A stretch of DNA of 64,000 bases, taken from NCBI GenBank assembly GCA_947259705.1, contig CAMYNL010000012.1, forward strand, positions 18,419 through 82,418, given 5' to 3'. Both the position numbers and the translations under genes were made by a program. The notes under the pieces are model-generated. The model saw nothing but the letters and a program-made list of their open reading frames with translations, made no database searches and was not told where the DNA came from. This document shows, piece by piece, positions 37,102-45,243 of the stretch; the stretch's first letter is position 1, and each line of letters opens with the position of its first letter. The DNA comes from an uncultured Gammaproteobacteria bacterium. GTDB lineage: Bacteria > Pseudomonadota > Gammaproteobacteria > Arenicellales > JAANXG01.

Positions 37102-38424
37102 ATGAATGTAACCATTGTTGGCACGGGATATGTAGGTCTCGTGACCGGAACTTGTCTTGCTGAGGTTGGCAATCACGTCGTTTGTGTCGATGCCGATGAA
37201 TCCAAGATACACAAGTTGAACAGCGGACACATACCGATCCATGAACCTGGCCTCGAGACACTGGTGCAGGAAAACGTGGACGCAGGCCGCCTGAAATTTA
37301 CGACCAGCATCGCCGAAGGAGTCGATCACGGCGAGATACTGTTCATTGCCGTGGGTACTCCACCGGATGAAGACGGTTCGGCAGACCTCAGGCATGTGCT
37401 GGCAGTGGCGAGGGCCATTGGTCGTCATATGGATGGCGACCGCATCATTGTTACCAAGTCGACGGTACCGGTTGGAACTGCGAAAAAGGTCCAAGAGGCG
37501 CTCTCGGAGGCGTTACGGGCACGGTCCAAGGATTTCCAATTCAGCATCGTATCCAACCCGGAATTTCTCAAGGAAGGCGCGGCGGTGGAAGACTTTATGA
37601 AGCCTGACCGCATAGTAATCGGAGCGGAAGATGAGCGGGCGATCAACGCAATGCGCGGCCTCTACGCACCTTTTAATCGCAATCACGACCGCGTTATCGT
37701 CATGGACGTGCCATCGGCGGAACTGACAAAATATGCGGCCAATGCACTTCTGGCAACCAAGATATCGTTCATGAACGAATTGGCCAACCTTGCGGAGCGG
37801 CTTGGTGCCGATATCGAGGCAGTGCGACATGGCATGGGATCTGACCCACGTATCGGGTACCACTTCATCTATCCGGGTTGTGGCTATGGCGGGTCCTGCT
37901 TTCCGAAGGACGTGCAGGCGCTGGCCCGGACGGCCCATGAAAACGGTTACGATGCACGCATCCTGAACGCGGTCGAAGCCGTAAACAATGAACAGAAAAA
38001 GATTCTACTGCGGAAGATAGACCGGCTGTTCGGCGATGACATTTCCGGGAAAGTATTTGCCCTCTGGGGCCTGGCGTTCAAGCCCGACACCGACGATATG
38101 CGAGAGGCACCCAGCAGGGTGCTGATGGAGGGCTTGTGGCAACGTGGCGCCACGGTGAAGGCCTTTGATCCGGTGGCGGGCCACGAGGCGCGCCGCATCT
38201 ACGGCGATCGGGATGATCTGGAACTGGTCAAGGATGCCTACGCCGCCCTGGATGGGGTTGATGCTCTGGTGCTCGTGACCGAGTGGAAGCTGTTTCGAAG
38301 TCCGGACGTGCCTGAGATGGCTAAGCGTATGAAGTCGAAGGTGGTCTTCGATGGGCGCAATATCCTGGACCCGGACACGATGCGTCAACAGGGTTTTGAG
38401 TACTACGGTATCGGCCGCAGATAA
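37102..38424 (+). CDS. ugd: UDP-glucose 6-dehydrogenase
   Basis: Oxidises UDP-glucose to UDP-glucuronate, a precursor for acidic surface sugars. It is 440 residues long. The NAD site is [18 protein letters not shown] (G-x-G-x-x-G at 7-12). The catalytic cysteine is C266 in [13 protein letters not shown], and the central [20 protein letters not shown] and C-terminal [16 protein letters not shown] motifs are standard. It is the first gene of a tight run: the hldA ATG follows its stop with no gap. Together with the epimerase at 42192 it would give UDP-GlcA and UDP-GalA. Confidence 0.96.
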   Translation: MNVTIVGTGYVGLVTGTCLAEVGNHVVCVDADESKIHKLNSGHIPIHEPGLETLVQENVDAGRLKFTTSIAEGVDHGEILFIAVGTPPDEDGSADLRHVLAVARAIGRHMDGDRIIVTKSTVPVGTAKKVQEALSEALRARSKDFQFSIVSNPEFLKEGAAVEDFMKPDRIVIGAEDERAINAMRGLYAPFNRNHDRVIVMDVPSAELTKYAANALLATKISFMNELANLAERLGADIEAVRHGMGSDPRIGYHFIYPGCGYGGSCFPKDVQALARTAHENGYDARILNAVEAVNNEQKKILLRKIDRLFGDDISGKVFALWGLAFKPDTDDMREAPSRVLMEGLWQRGATVKAFDPVAGHEARRIYGDRDDLELVKDAYAALDGVDALVLVTEWKLFRSPDVPEMAKRMKSKVVFDGRNILDPDTMRQQGFEYYGIGRR

Positions 38425-39378
38425 ATGCTTCAGGTCGATGTCTTTTCCGGGTTCCATGTCTTGGTGGTGGGAGATGTCATGCTCGACCGCTACTGGTTCG
38501 GGAGCGTTGACAGGATATCACCCGAAGCGCCCGTCCCCGTTGTACGTGTTAATCAACTCGAAGAGAGGGCAGGAGGCGCAGCCAACGTGGCCAACAACGC
38601 CTCGGCCCTGGGCGCTGACTGTACCCTGCTGTCGGTGGTCGGTGACGACGACGCGGGAGCAGCATTGCAGAGACTGTTGGCAGATTCGACTATCGATGTG
38701 AAACTCGCAGTTGACCGGGATGCATCGACGACGGTTAAGCTCCGCATCCTCTCGCAGAACCAGCAACTGTTGCGCGCCGACTTCGAAACGCCACCCAGCC
38801 ACGAAATTCTGGCGGGTTGCCTGGAGGATTTCAGTAACTTCCTTCCTTCCGTGGATGCGGTCATCGTGTCTGATTATGGAAAGGGCGGTTTGTATCATCT
38901 GAGTGAAATGATCCGGATTGCGCGGCAGCAGGAAAAACCGGTAATCGTGGATCCCAAGGGGTCAGACTTTTCCCGTTACGCGGGGGTAACGGCACTCACG
39001 CCTAATCTGCAGGAATTCGAAAAAGTGGCTGGTGTTGTAACCAACGACACAGATCTTGAGAAGAAAGCCGCTGTGATCCTGGATGAACTGAATGTCGAAA
39101 AACTTCTGGTGACGCGTAGCGACAAGGGGATGAGCCTGATCCGGCGCGATGGGGCAGTTACACATAGTCCGGCGCGGGCGCGGGCGGTCTATGACGTGAG
39201 TGGCGCAGGCGACACTGTGATCAGCGCCTTTACGATGGCGATATTGGCAGGATTCACGGACCAGCAGGTTCTGCGTTTCGCGAATGCAGCGGCGGGAATC
39301 GTGGTGGCGAAGCTCGGTACTGCGGCGGCCTCACAGGCTGAAATCATATCCGCCCTGGACGGGGAGTGGGAAAAATGA
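38425..39378 (+). CDS. hldA: D-glycero-beta-D-manno-heptose-7-phosphate kinase (stand-alone HldA/RfaE1)
   Basis: Second step of ADP-heptose synthesis for the LPS inner core. It is 317 residues, the ribokinase-like half only. It has VGDVMLDRYWFGSVDRISPEAP at the N-terminus (split across about 14-36), the PfkB signature and the anion-hole motif DVSGAGDTVISAF at the C-terminus. The C-terminal nucleotidyltransferase domain found in fused HldE is absent, so a separate hldC/rfaE2 must be encoded elsewhere. Its stop overlaps hldD (ATGA). Confidence 0.94.
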   Translation: MLQVDVFSGFHVLVVGDVMLDRYWFGSVDRISPEAPVPVVRVNQLEERAGGAANVANNASALGADCTLLSVVGDDDAGAALQRLLADSTIDVKLAVDRDASTTVKLRILSQNQQLLRADFETPPSHEILAGCLEDFSNFLPSVDAVIVSDYGKGGLYHLSEMIRIARQQEKPVIVDPKGSDFSRYAGVTALTPNLQEFEKVAGVVTNDTDLEKKAAVILDELNVEKLLVTRSDKGMSLIRRDGAVTHSPARARAVYDVSGAGDTVISAFTMAILAGFTDQQVLRFANAAAGIVVAKLGTAAASQAEIISALDGEWEK

Positions 39379-40352
39379 TTGTGGTGACCGGCGGTGCTGG
39401 TTTTATTGGCGCGAACCTCGTGCACGGACTGAATCAACGCGGCGCGGATGACATCCTGGTGGTGGATGATCTGACCAAGGGCGGGAAGTTTCGGCACATT
39501 GCGGACGCGAGCGTTCGCGACTACATGGACAAGGAAGAGTTTATGTTACGGCTCCGCAAAGGAAATTTTCCCCAGATATCCGTGGTGTTCCATCAGGGCG
39601 CCTGCTCGGACACCATGGAATGGGACGGAAAGTACATGATGTCGAACAACTACTCTTACTCCAGAGAGATTCTCGACTATTGCCTTGACAGGAAAATTCC
39701 GTTGATTTACGCGTCTTCGGCTTCAGTGTACGGGTCCGGTAAAGTATTCGAGGAGCAACCGGAGTACGAGCATGCGCTCAATGTATATGCATATTCGAAG
39801 CTACTGTTCGACAGGCATGTCAACATCCGGATGGGAAGCGCCAGCTCACAGATTGTAGGACTGAGGTATTTCAATGTGTACGGACCGAGAGAGGAACACA
39901 AAGGCCGCATGGCATCGGTGGCGCTGCATTTCCATCGTCAGTATGAGGAGGAGGGATACGTAAGACTGTTCGAGGGCAGCGACGGGTACGGGGACGGCGA
40001 GCAAAGAAGAGATTTTGTCTGGGTGGGTGACGTGGTGGACATCAACCTGCATTTTATGGAAAACCCGCACACCAGCGGAATATTCAACGCCGGCACCGGA
40101 CGGAGTCAGAGTTTCAATGACGTTGCAATGGCGGTGATCCAGAATTGCGGGACGGAAGGCGTCGGGTTAAAGGAACTGGTAGATACGGGAAAGATCAAGT
40201 ACGTGGAGTTCCCGGCCGCCCTCGAGGGCAGATATCAAAGCTTTACCGAGGCCAATATTGAAAAACTGCGCAGGGCCGGTTATGAACAGGCGTTCGCCGA
40301 TGTCGAAACCGGGGTAAAGATGTACATCGATTACCTGCAGGCAACCGACTAG
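39375..40352 (+). CDS. hldD: ADP-L-glycero-D-manno-heptose 6-epimerase
   Basis: Last step of ADP-L,D-heptose synthesis. It is 325 residues from ATG 39375, which overlaps the hldA stop. A GTG three codons earlier is possible. The NADP motif is VTGGAGFIGANLVHGLNQRG with DDILVVDDL, and the family motif HQGACSDTMEWDG follows. The SDR pair is YAYSKLLFD, preceded by SSASVYG. GLRYFNVYGPREEHKGRMAS and RRDFVWVGDV are typical of HldD. Confidence 0.97.
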   Translation: MIVVTGGAGFIGANLVHGLNQRGADDILVVDDLTKGGKFRHIADASVRDYMDKEEFMLRLRKGNFPQISVVFHQGACSDTMEWDGKYMMSNNYSYSREILDYCLDRKIPLIYASSASVYGSGKVFEEQPEYEHALNVYAYSKLLFDRHVNIRMGSASSQIVGLRYFNVYGPREEHKGRMASVALHFHRQYEEEGYVRLFEGSDGYGDGEQRRDFVWVGDVVDINLHFMENPHTSGIFNAGTGRSQSFNDVAMAVIQNCGTEGVGLKELVDTGKIKYVEFPAALEGRYQSFTEANIEKLRRAGYEQAFADVETGVKMYIDYLQATD

Positions 40353-40358
40353 AGAGTA

Positions 40359-40868
40359 ATGGCGCAGAAACGCTGGTACCTGGTGTACGCGAAACCGCGT
40401 CAGGAGCAAACCGCACAGGAAAACCTGGTGCGACAGGGATACCGGACGTATTTGCCTCTCCTTAGAGTGCCGCGCCGCCGGTTGGGTCGGCGCGTCATTC
40501 GCGTGGAAGCGATGTTTCCGCGTTATCTCTTCATACACCTCGACACGGTTACGGACAACTGGGCGCCGATACGGTCCACGGTGGGGGTGAGCAAGCTGGT
40601 TCGATTCGGGGGGGAACCCGCGCCGGTGCCGGACATGCTCATCGAGGCACTACGGGCCAGAGAGAACAGGGAGGGGGTGCAGGATGTGCCGCTGCATTCC
40701 TACCAACACGGGCAGAAGGTGCGTATAGAGGAAGGGCCGTTCATGGGATACGAGGGCATATTTCTGGCAAAAACCGGCGAGGAAAGAGTGCTGGTACTGC
40801 TCGACGTGGTGGGCACGCAGGCCAAGGCCCGGGTCGATATCGAGTCTCTGGGACCGGTCGAGAAGTGA
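40359..40868 (+). CDS. rfaH: Transcription/translation antiterminator RfaH
   Basis: NusG paralogue that is loaded at ops sites and suppresses pausing and Rho termination in long surface-polysaccharide operons. It is 169 residues long. The N-terminal NGN domain contains WYLVYAKPRQEQTAQENL, EAMFPRYLFI and RSTVGVSKLVRFGGEPAPVP. The C-terminal KOW-containing domain follows the linker with GQKVRIEEGPFMGYEGIF. The absence of a NusG-like neighbour (secE, rplK) and the sequence of the ops-contact face region support RfaH. It starts 6 bases after hldD. An ops element lies 764 bases beyond its stop. Confidence 0.95.
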   Translation: MAQKRWYLVYAKPRQEQTAQENLVRQGYRTYLPLLRVPRRRLGRRVIRVEAMFPRYLFIHLDTVTDNWAPIRSTVGVSKLVRFGGEPAPVPDMLIEALRARENREGVQDVPLHSYQHGQKVRIEEGPFMGYEGIFLAKTGEERVLVLLDVVGTQAKARVDIESLGPVEK

Positions 40869-40893
40869 AGCGCGAAACCCGATAAGTTTTTCA

Positions 40894-40907
40894 AATATCC
40901 TGATATT
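40894..40907 (+). promoter_or_regulatory. Inverted repeat upstream of the regulator promoter
   Basis: AATATC-CT-GATATT is a perfect 6-bp inverted repeat in an AT-rich gap, ending three bases before the -35 box at 40911. Its place is right for an operator used by the winged-helix protein encoded immediately downstream or by another regulator. It could also be chance in AT-rich DNA. Confidence 0.35.
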
Positions 40908-40910
40908 CTT

Positions 40911-40939
40911 TTGATTTGCTTGAAGCTTTTGTGTATAGT
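40911..40939 (+). promoter_or_regulatory. Sigma-70 promoter candidate for the winged-helix gene and glycan operon
   Basis: TTGATT (40911-40916) and TATAGT (40934-40939) are separated by exactly 17 bases. The predicted start (about 40946) lies only about three bases before the best start codon (GTG 40949), so transcripts would be almost leaderless for the regulator. Transcription would continue 680 bases to the ops element. Confidence 0.5.
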
Positions 40940-40948
40940 GTTCATCCC

Positions 40949-41587
40949 GTGAACAACTCCGGGTCAAAAGAAGAACGCCTCACTCTGGAGCTCCTGGACG
41001 CCATCGAGCGCCGCAGCGACGTCAGCCAGAGACATCTAGCGAGACAAATGGGGGTCGCGCTGGGTCTGGCGAACTCCTACCTCAAGCGCTGCGCGAAGAA
41101 AGGCCTGGTGAAGGTCCGCGAGGCGCCCGCCAACCGGTACGTCTACTACCTGACTCCGAAAGGATTTGCTGAAAAGGCGCGGCTCACCGCGCAGTTCCTG
41201 TCCACCTCTCTCTCCTTCTACCGCCAGGCCGCGGAGTCCTGCACCAAGATCTACGAGCATTGCGAGAAGCAGGGCTGGAACAATATTGTCCTTTGCGGCA
41301 AGTCCGATCTCGCCGAGATCGCCTTCATGAGGGCGATCCACACACCGGTTTCGATCCTGGGTCTGTGGGATCCGGACCAGACCCGGGCAAGCTTCTTCAA
41401 TCGCGAGATCTGGAACCACTGGGAGAGGATACCCGACACGGATGCCTATGTGATCACGGGGCTTTCTGACCCCTTGAGGCTGTATGAGTTTGTCTTAAGT
41501 AAAACCACTGACCCTGAGCGGGTCATAACACCGGAAGTTTTGGGACTAAGAGCCGCTGCCGAGGCGGTCTCCAAGAAACAGGCTTAA
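40949..41587 (+). CDS. Winged helix-turn-helix regulator next to rfaH
   Basis: A 212-residue protein. The N-terminal 75 residues form a MarR-like winged helix (LELLDAIERRSDVSQRHLARQMGVALGLANSYLKRCAKKGLVKV, then the wing YVYYLTPKGFAEKARL). A C-terminal domain (about 100-200) has alternating strands and helices (NNIVLCGKSDLAEIAFMRAI, SILGLWD, DAYVITGL) that look like a Rossmann-type or nucleotide-sensing fold. Such proteins are often found at the head of exopolysaccharide or O-antigen loci. I chose GTG 40949 because upstream in-frame TTG and GTG codons lie inside the promoter. The target is unknown but probably this locus. Confidence 0.8.
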   Translation: MNNSGSKEERLTLELLDAIERRSDVSQRHLARQMGVALGLANSYLKRCAKKGLVKVREAPANRYVYYLTPKGFAEKARLTAQFLSTSLSFYRQAAESCTKIYEHCEKQGWNNIVLCGKSDLAEIAFMRAIHTPVSILGLWDPDQTRASFFNREIWNHWERIPDTDAYVITGLSDPLRLYEFVLSKTTDPERVITPEVLGLRAAAEAVSKKQA

Positions 41588-41631
41588 CATTTCGCGTCGT
41601 GCGATTTTTCATGCAGTGCAGCGCACAGCAG

Positions 41632-41643
41632 GGCGGTAGCGTG
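41632..41643 (+). promoter_or_regulatory. ops element / JUMPstart core (RfaH recruitment site)
   Basis: GGCGGTAGCGTG, preceded by a further G, is identical to the ops core known from enterobacterial LPS, capsule and F-plasmid operons. It is on the transcribed strand of the glycan cluster, 45 bases after the winged-helix gene and 16 bases before the first (decayed) cluster gene. CAGTGC (41614-41619) upstream recalls the 5' half of JUMPstart, although the spacing is shorter. RfaH is encoded less than 1 kb upstream. In nontemplate DNA the core folds into the small hairpin that RfaH reads. Confidence 0.85.
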
Positions 41644-41658
41644 CCTGAACGCACAGAG

Positions 41659-42191
41659 ATGACTGTAATAGAAATTGCGATAGTCAGTTGGTCTGGTACG
41701 GAATTGCCGCGGGCGGTGGCTTTCGGCATGAGACATTACATCTGGAGGTTCGATCTGGGTCCCGCCCGGATCGCGGAATGCAGCGATGTAATCGAGTCGA
41801 CAGGTGAGGTCAGTGCTGAATCGCTCGCGCTTTCGAAATGTTTTGGGTTGACCACCGATATCGCAGCATACAGCGGCGTCGGGTTCATCATTGTTGCTGC
41901 ACCGACCCCGGTAGACGGTGCCAGCGGGCCCGACCTGTGTGCCTTGATCGGCGCTATCGGGTAAGCGTGACGAATGATGCGCCCGGGCGACAAGAAATTT
42001 TCCCTTGCGTGACTGGGACGAACTTCCGGTAGCGGACACCCTGATCGTCGCCATGGCTCACCGGCAATATGCATTCATCGAAAGAGAAGCTGTTGTACAA
42101 GTTGAAAGGGAAAGGGGTGTTCATCGACGCGAAGGCAGTCTTTGATCGCATGGAATTCATAAGGCACGATGTCTCATTCTGGAGGTTATAA
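41659..42191 (+). pseudogene. Decayed UDP-HexNAc/UDP-sugar 6-dehydrogenase (TviB/WbpO type) with internal deletion
   Basis: The frame from ATG 41659 to the stop at 41962 aligns by eye with the N-terminus of WbpO/TviB dehydrogenases: LPRAVAFG, FDLGPARIAEC, TGEVSAESLALSK, LTTDIAA and IIVAAPTPVDGASGPDL. The glycine-rich NAD motif is ruined (IVSWSGTELP). The C-terminal end follows at about 42011 as DWDELPVADTLIVAMAHRQY. It then continues in the next frame as KLKGKGVFIDAKAVFDRM and ends FWRL at 42191. About 180 codons remain of roughly 430, so the middle, including the catalytic cysteine, is gone and a frameshift is present. Its stop abuts the next ATG. Confidence 0.85.
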
Positions 42192-43205
42192 ATGTTGAGG
42201 ATACTGGTCACCGGCGCTGCGGGGTTCATCGGTTCCATGCTATCCCATCGCCTGCTGGATCGCGGTGACCAGGTCATCGGCATCGATAATCTCAACGATT
42301 ACTACGATGTCAACCTCAAGAAAGCGAGACTGGCAAGGCTTGAAGGGCGGGAAGGATTCGCGTTCGAGAAGATAGATATTGTAGACCGGGATTCGATTTC
42401 GACTCTTTTCGAGAAACACGGCTTCGACCGGGTAATGCACTTGGCGGCCCAGGCCGGTGTACGTTATTCGATCGAGAATCCCTATGCTTATATCGACGCC
42501 AACCTGTCAGGTTTCGGCAACATCCTGGAAGGCTGCCGATACGGGGGCATCGAACACCTGGTATACGCCTCGTCCAGCTCGGTGTATGGGGCGAACACAA
42601 GGTTGCCATTTCGTGAGGACGACAATGTGGACCATCCGCTGTCTCTCTATGCCGCCAGCAAGAAGGCCAACGAGCTGATGGCGCATACCTACGCGCATCT
42701 CTACGGCCTGCCCTGCACCGGACTGAGGTTCTTCACTGTTTATGGTCCCTGGGGGCGCCCCGACATGGCGCTTTTCAAGTTCACGAAGGGGATTCTTGCA
42801 GGTGAGGCGATACCCGTGTTCAACCGGGGCGATATGGTGAGGGACTTTACCTTCGTCGAGGACATCGTGGAGGGAATGGTACGGGTGATCGATACGCCAG
42901 CCACCGGGAATCCCGGGTGGGATGGATCGGAGCCCGATCCGGCAACCAGTCGCGCGCCCTATCGGATCTACAATATCGGAAACAATGCCCCTGTTGAATT
43001 GATGCGTTACATAGCCGTCCTGGAGGAGTGCCTCGGCAGGAAAGCGAAACTGGAACTGTTGCCCATGCAGGACGGTGACGTGCCGGCAACCTTCGCCGAT
43101 GTCACCCGGTTGAAGGAGGAATTCGAATTCAAACCAAGCACCTCGGTCGAAGACGGCGTTGCCGCGTTCGTGCGTTGGTACCGCCATTACTATGGAGTGG
43201 AGTAA
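42192..43205 (+). CDS. NAD-dependent epimerase, probable UDP-glucuronate 4-epimerase
   Basis: Extended SDR of 337 residues. It has the NAD site [20 protein letters not shown] and the family segment [38 protein letters not shown] and [14 protein letters not shown] follow, then the catalytic YAASKKANE. The insertion [24 protein letters not shown] is characteristic of UDP-GlcA 4-epimerases (LpsL/Cap1J-like) that make UDP-GalA. WbpP-type HexNAc epimerases are related, and the decayed dehydrogenase next door would fit that, but the NDYYD and WGRPDMA motifs favour UDP-GlcA, which Ugd would supply. Confidence 0.88.
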   Translation: MLRILVTGAAGFIGSMLSHRLLDRGDQVIGIDNLNDYYDVNLKKARLARLEGREGFAFEKIDIVDRDSISTLFEKHGFDRVMHLAAQAGVRYSIENPYAYIDANLSGFGNILEGCRYGGIEHLVYASSSSVYGANTRLPFREDDNVDHPLSLYAASKKANELMAHTYAHLYGLPCTGLRFFTVYGPWGRPDMALFKFTKGILAGEAIPVFNRGDMVRDFTFVEDIVEGMVRVIDTPATGNPGWDGSEPDPATSRAPYRIYNIGNNAPVELMRYIAVLEECLGRKAKLELLPMQDGDVPATFADVTRLKEEFEFKPSTSVEDGVAAFVRWYRHYYGVE

Positions 43206-43208
43206 AGC

Positions 43209-44279
43209 ATGAAGAAGGCATTGATTACGGGGGTGACGGGCCAGGATGGTTCGTATCTGGCCGAATTTCTACTGGACAAGGGCTACGAGGTCCACGGCGT
43301 GAAGCGTCGTACCTCGTACTTCAACACGCAGCGCATAGATCATATCTACCAGGGCCCGCAGGAACGGAACAAGCGATTCATCCTGCACCACGGGGACATG
43401 ACCGACTCGAGCAGCCTGTTACGCATCATCCAACTGGTACAACCCGATGAGATATACAACCTGGCGGCGCAGAGCCACGTAGCGGTGTCCTTTGAGGAGC
43501 CCGAGTACACGGCCGACTCCGATGCCCTGGGCACCCTGCGCGTTCTGGAGGCGATCCGGATCCTCGGCCTCACGGACAAGTCCCGCTTCTACCAGGCTTC
43601 CACGTCCGAGCTGTTCGGCAAGGTCCAGGAATCGCCTCAAAAGGAAACCACCCCCTTCTATCCGCGTTCCCCGTATGGCGTGGCAAAACTCTACGCATAC
43701 TGGATAACGGTCAATTATCGGGAGTCCTACGGGATCTACGCCTGTAACGGCATCTTGTTCAATCACGAATCCCCGCGACGCGGGGAGACCTTCGTCAGCC
43801 GCAAGATCACCCAGGCACTGACGCGCATTGCCGTGAGTAAGGAAAATTGCCTTTATCTGGGAAACCTCAATGCTAGGCGCGACTGGGGTCATGCCCGCGA
43901 CTATGCGAAGATGCAGTGGCTCATGCTGCAGCAGGAGGGTCCCGAAGATTATGTTATAGCAACCGGTCGTCAGCGTACCGTCCGCGAGTTCGTCGAAACT
44001 GCCGCCAGACATATCGGGGTCTCACTCGACTGGGAGGGGGAGGGCACGGAAGAGTGTGGCAGGATTACCTCGATCGAGCCATCAGGTCCCGGCCATCTCA
44101 GGGCTGGTGATGTGATTGTGCGTGTCGACACCCGTTATTTTCGGCCTGCCGAGGTCGAGACGCTGCTTGGCGATGCCAGTAAGGCCGAAGCCCGCCTGGG
44201 TTGGAAGCCGACAACCTCCTTTGAAGAGATGGTCGAGGAGATGATGCAAGAAGATCTTCATCAAACCTCAAAGCAATGA
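43209..44279 (+). CDS. gmd: GDP-mannose 4,6-dehydratase
   Basis: Makes GDP-4-keto-6-deoxymannose, precursor of GDP-fucose, rhamnose, perosamine and related sugars. It is 356 residues long. It begins [20 protein letters not shown] and has [16 protein letters not shown]. The active-site region includes [20 protein letters not shown] with [28 protein letters not shown] and [14 protein letters not shown] are family hallmarks. It starts three bases after the epimerase stop. No fcl, rmd or per gene for the next step is visible in the window. Confidence 0.97.
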   Translation: MKKALITGVTGQDGSYLAEFLLDKGYEVHGVKRRTSYFNTQRIDHIYQGPQERNKRFILHHGDMTDSSSLLRIIQLVQPDEIYNLAAQSHVAVSFEEPEYTADSDALGTLRVLEAIRILGLTDKSRFYQASTSELFGKVQESPQKETTPFYPRSPYGVAKLYAYWITVNYRESYGIYACNGILFNHESPRRGETFVSRKITQALTRIAVSKENCLYLGNLNARRDWGHARDYAKMQWLMLQQEGPEDYVIATGRQRTVREFVETAARHIGVSLDWEGEGTEECGRITSIEPSGPGHLRAGDVIVRVDTRYFRPAEVETLLGDASKAEARLGWKPTTSFEEMVEEMMQEDLHQTSKQ

Positions 44280-44295
44280 TTGATTGGCTACCATC

Positions 44296-44347
44296 GGGGC
44301 AAACTTCAAGGCGAGAGTTCGAAGAACCCAGGTTTAAGTTTGGCCCC
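44296..44347 (+). repeat. Imperfect inverted repeat after gmd
   Basis: GGGGCAAACTT (44296-44306) and AAGTTTGGCCCC (44336-44347) are complementary with a single unpaired C. They enclose 29 bases that contain a smaller GTTC-GAA-GAAC hairpin. It could be a rho-independent-like end of the gmd transcript or the end of a lost mobile element. I do not recognise it with certainty. Confidence 0.4.
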
Positions 44348-44391
44348 TGACAAGGAGACTTGCGGTGACATTAGAGCGATAAGAAGGACTC

Positions 44392-45243
44392 TAGGACCTA
44401 TCGCAAAATCAGAAAGTGATGGAGATGAGGTAGCGAAGAGATAAGGTATCATAGTGGTTAATGATTGGGTTACCGACGAGCAGCAGGAATGTAGCCGGAA
44501 ATACTTTCCGGAAAAGAAAATTTCCGTGGGCCGACCGGATCGCAAACCGACTCCTACACGAAAGATCCTCGCAGCAAGTCTCTCGATTCTGAACACTAGA
44601 GGCCAATGGCGCGTGCTGCCGAAACCCTATCCCAACTACAAGACGGTGCATCCTCGCTATCAGCACTGGTCTCGATACTAGGTGCTGCGAGACGTAACTC
44701 GCGGATTTGGCCAATTCGCCTCGAGATCTCGGCGGTCAGGACAAGTCGGAATGGTTTACCGATGCGATGTTCTCGGCGGCGGAGGTCGGCGATTAGGGAA
44801 TCGGTCCGACGAAACTCGGTGGGGGTGCCAAATTCGGGGAGCTGTGGACCGCCGCGGATAACCAGTGGCGGTCAACACTCATGCGGCCAATGACCATGAA
44901 GTGACGCTGGTGCGGCTGAGTTTTGATTCGCACATGATCGAGGCGAGGCCCGAGAACCTGACTGGTGATCGGGCGTATGACAGTGATGATCTCGATGAAC
45001 AGATGAAGAAGGACGCCATCGAGGTGACGTGCCGCACCCTCAGAACCGGTGGAAACCGCCGACCCAGGACCGGCGTCGGCTGCGTCGCTATGAGCGATGC
45101 TGGCTGATGGGGCGGTTTCTTGCATGGAGCCAATGGCAACGCCGGTTACTCGTACGTTGGGACTATTACGCCGAAAAGTTGCTTGAGTTCGTGCAACTCA
45201 CTTCCCTCAATGTCATATTCAAGCTATCTTGAGATAGCTTGTA
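44392..45243 (+). mobile_element. Decayed IS5-type insertion sequence
   Basis: The whole interval aligns end to end with the intact element at 61306-62143. The left end TAGGACCTATCGCA corresponds to TAGAACCTATCTCA, the right end TGAGATAGCTTGTA corresponds to TGAGATAGGTTCTA, and the length is similar. The transposase is broken by many stops and frameshifts. Recognisable pieces include NDWVTDEQQE, LNTRGQWR, PNYKTVH, VNTHAANDHEVTLVRLSF and ENLTGDRAYDSDDLDEQ. It is thus an old insertion that has decayed by point changes rather than a large deletion. Its right end touches the next gene's start. Confidence 0.85.

Noticed and set aside
41588..41964. A small intact gene in this interval
   Set aside because: The frame is the damaged N-terminus of a nucleotide-sugar dehydrogenase with a lost glycine motif and an early stop, followed by C-terminal remnants.
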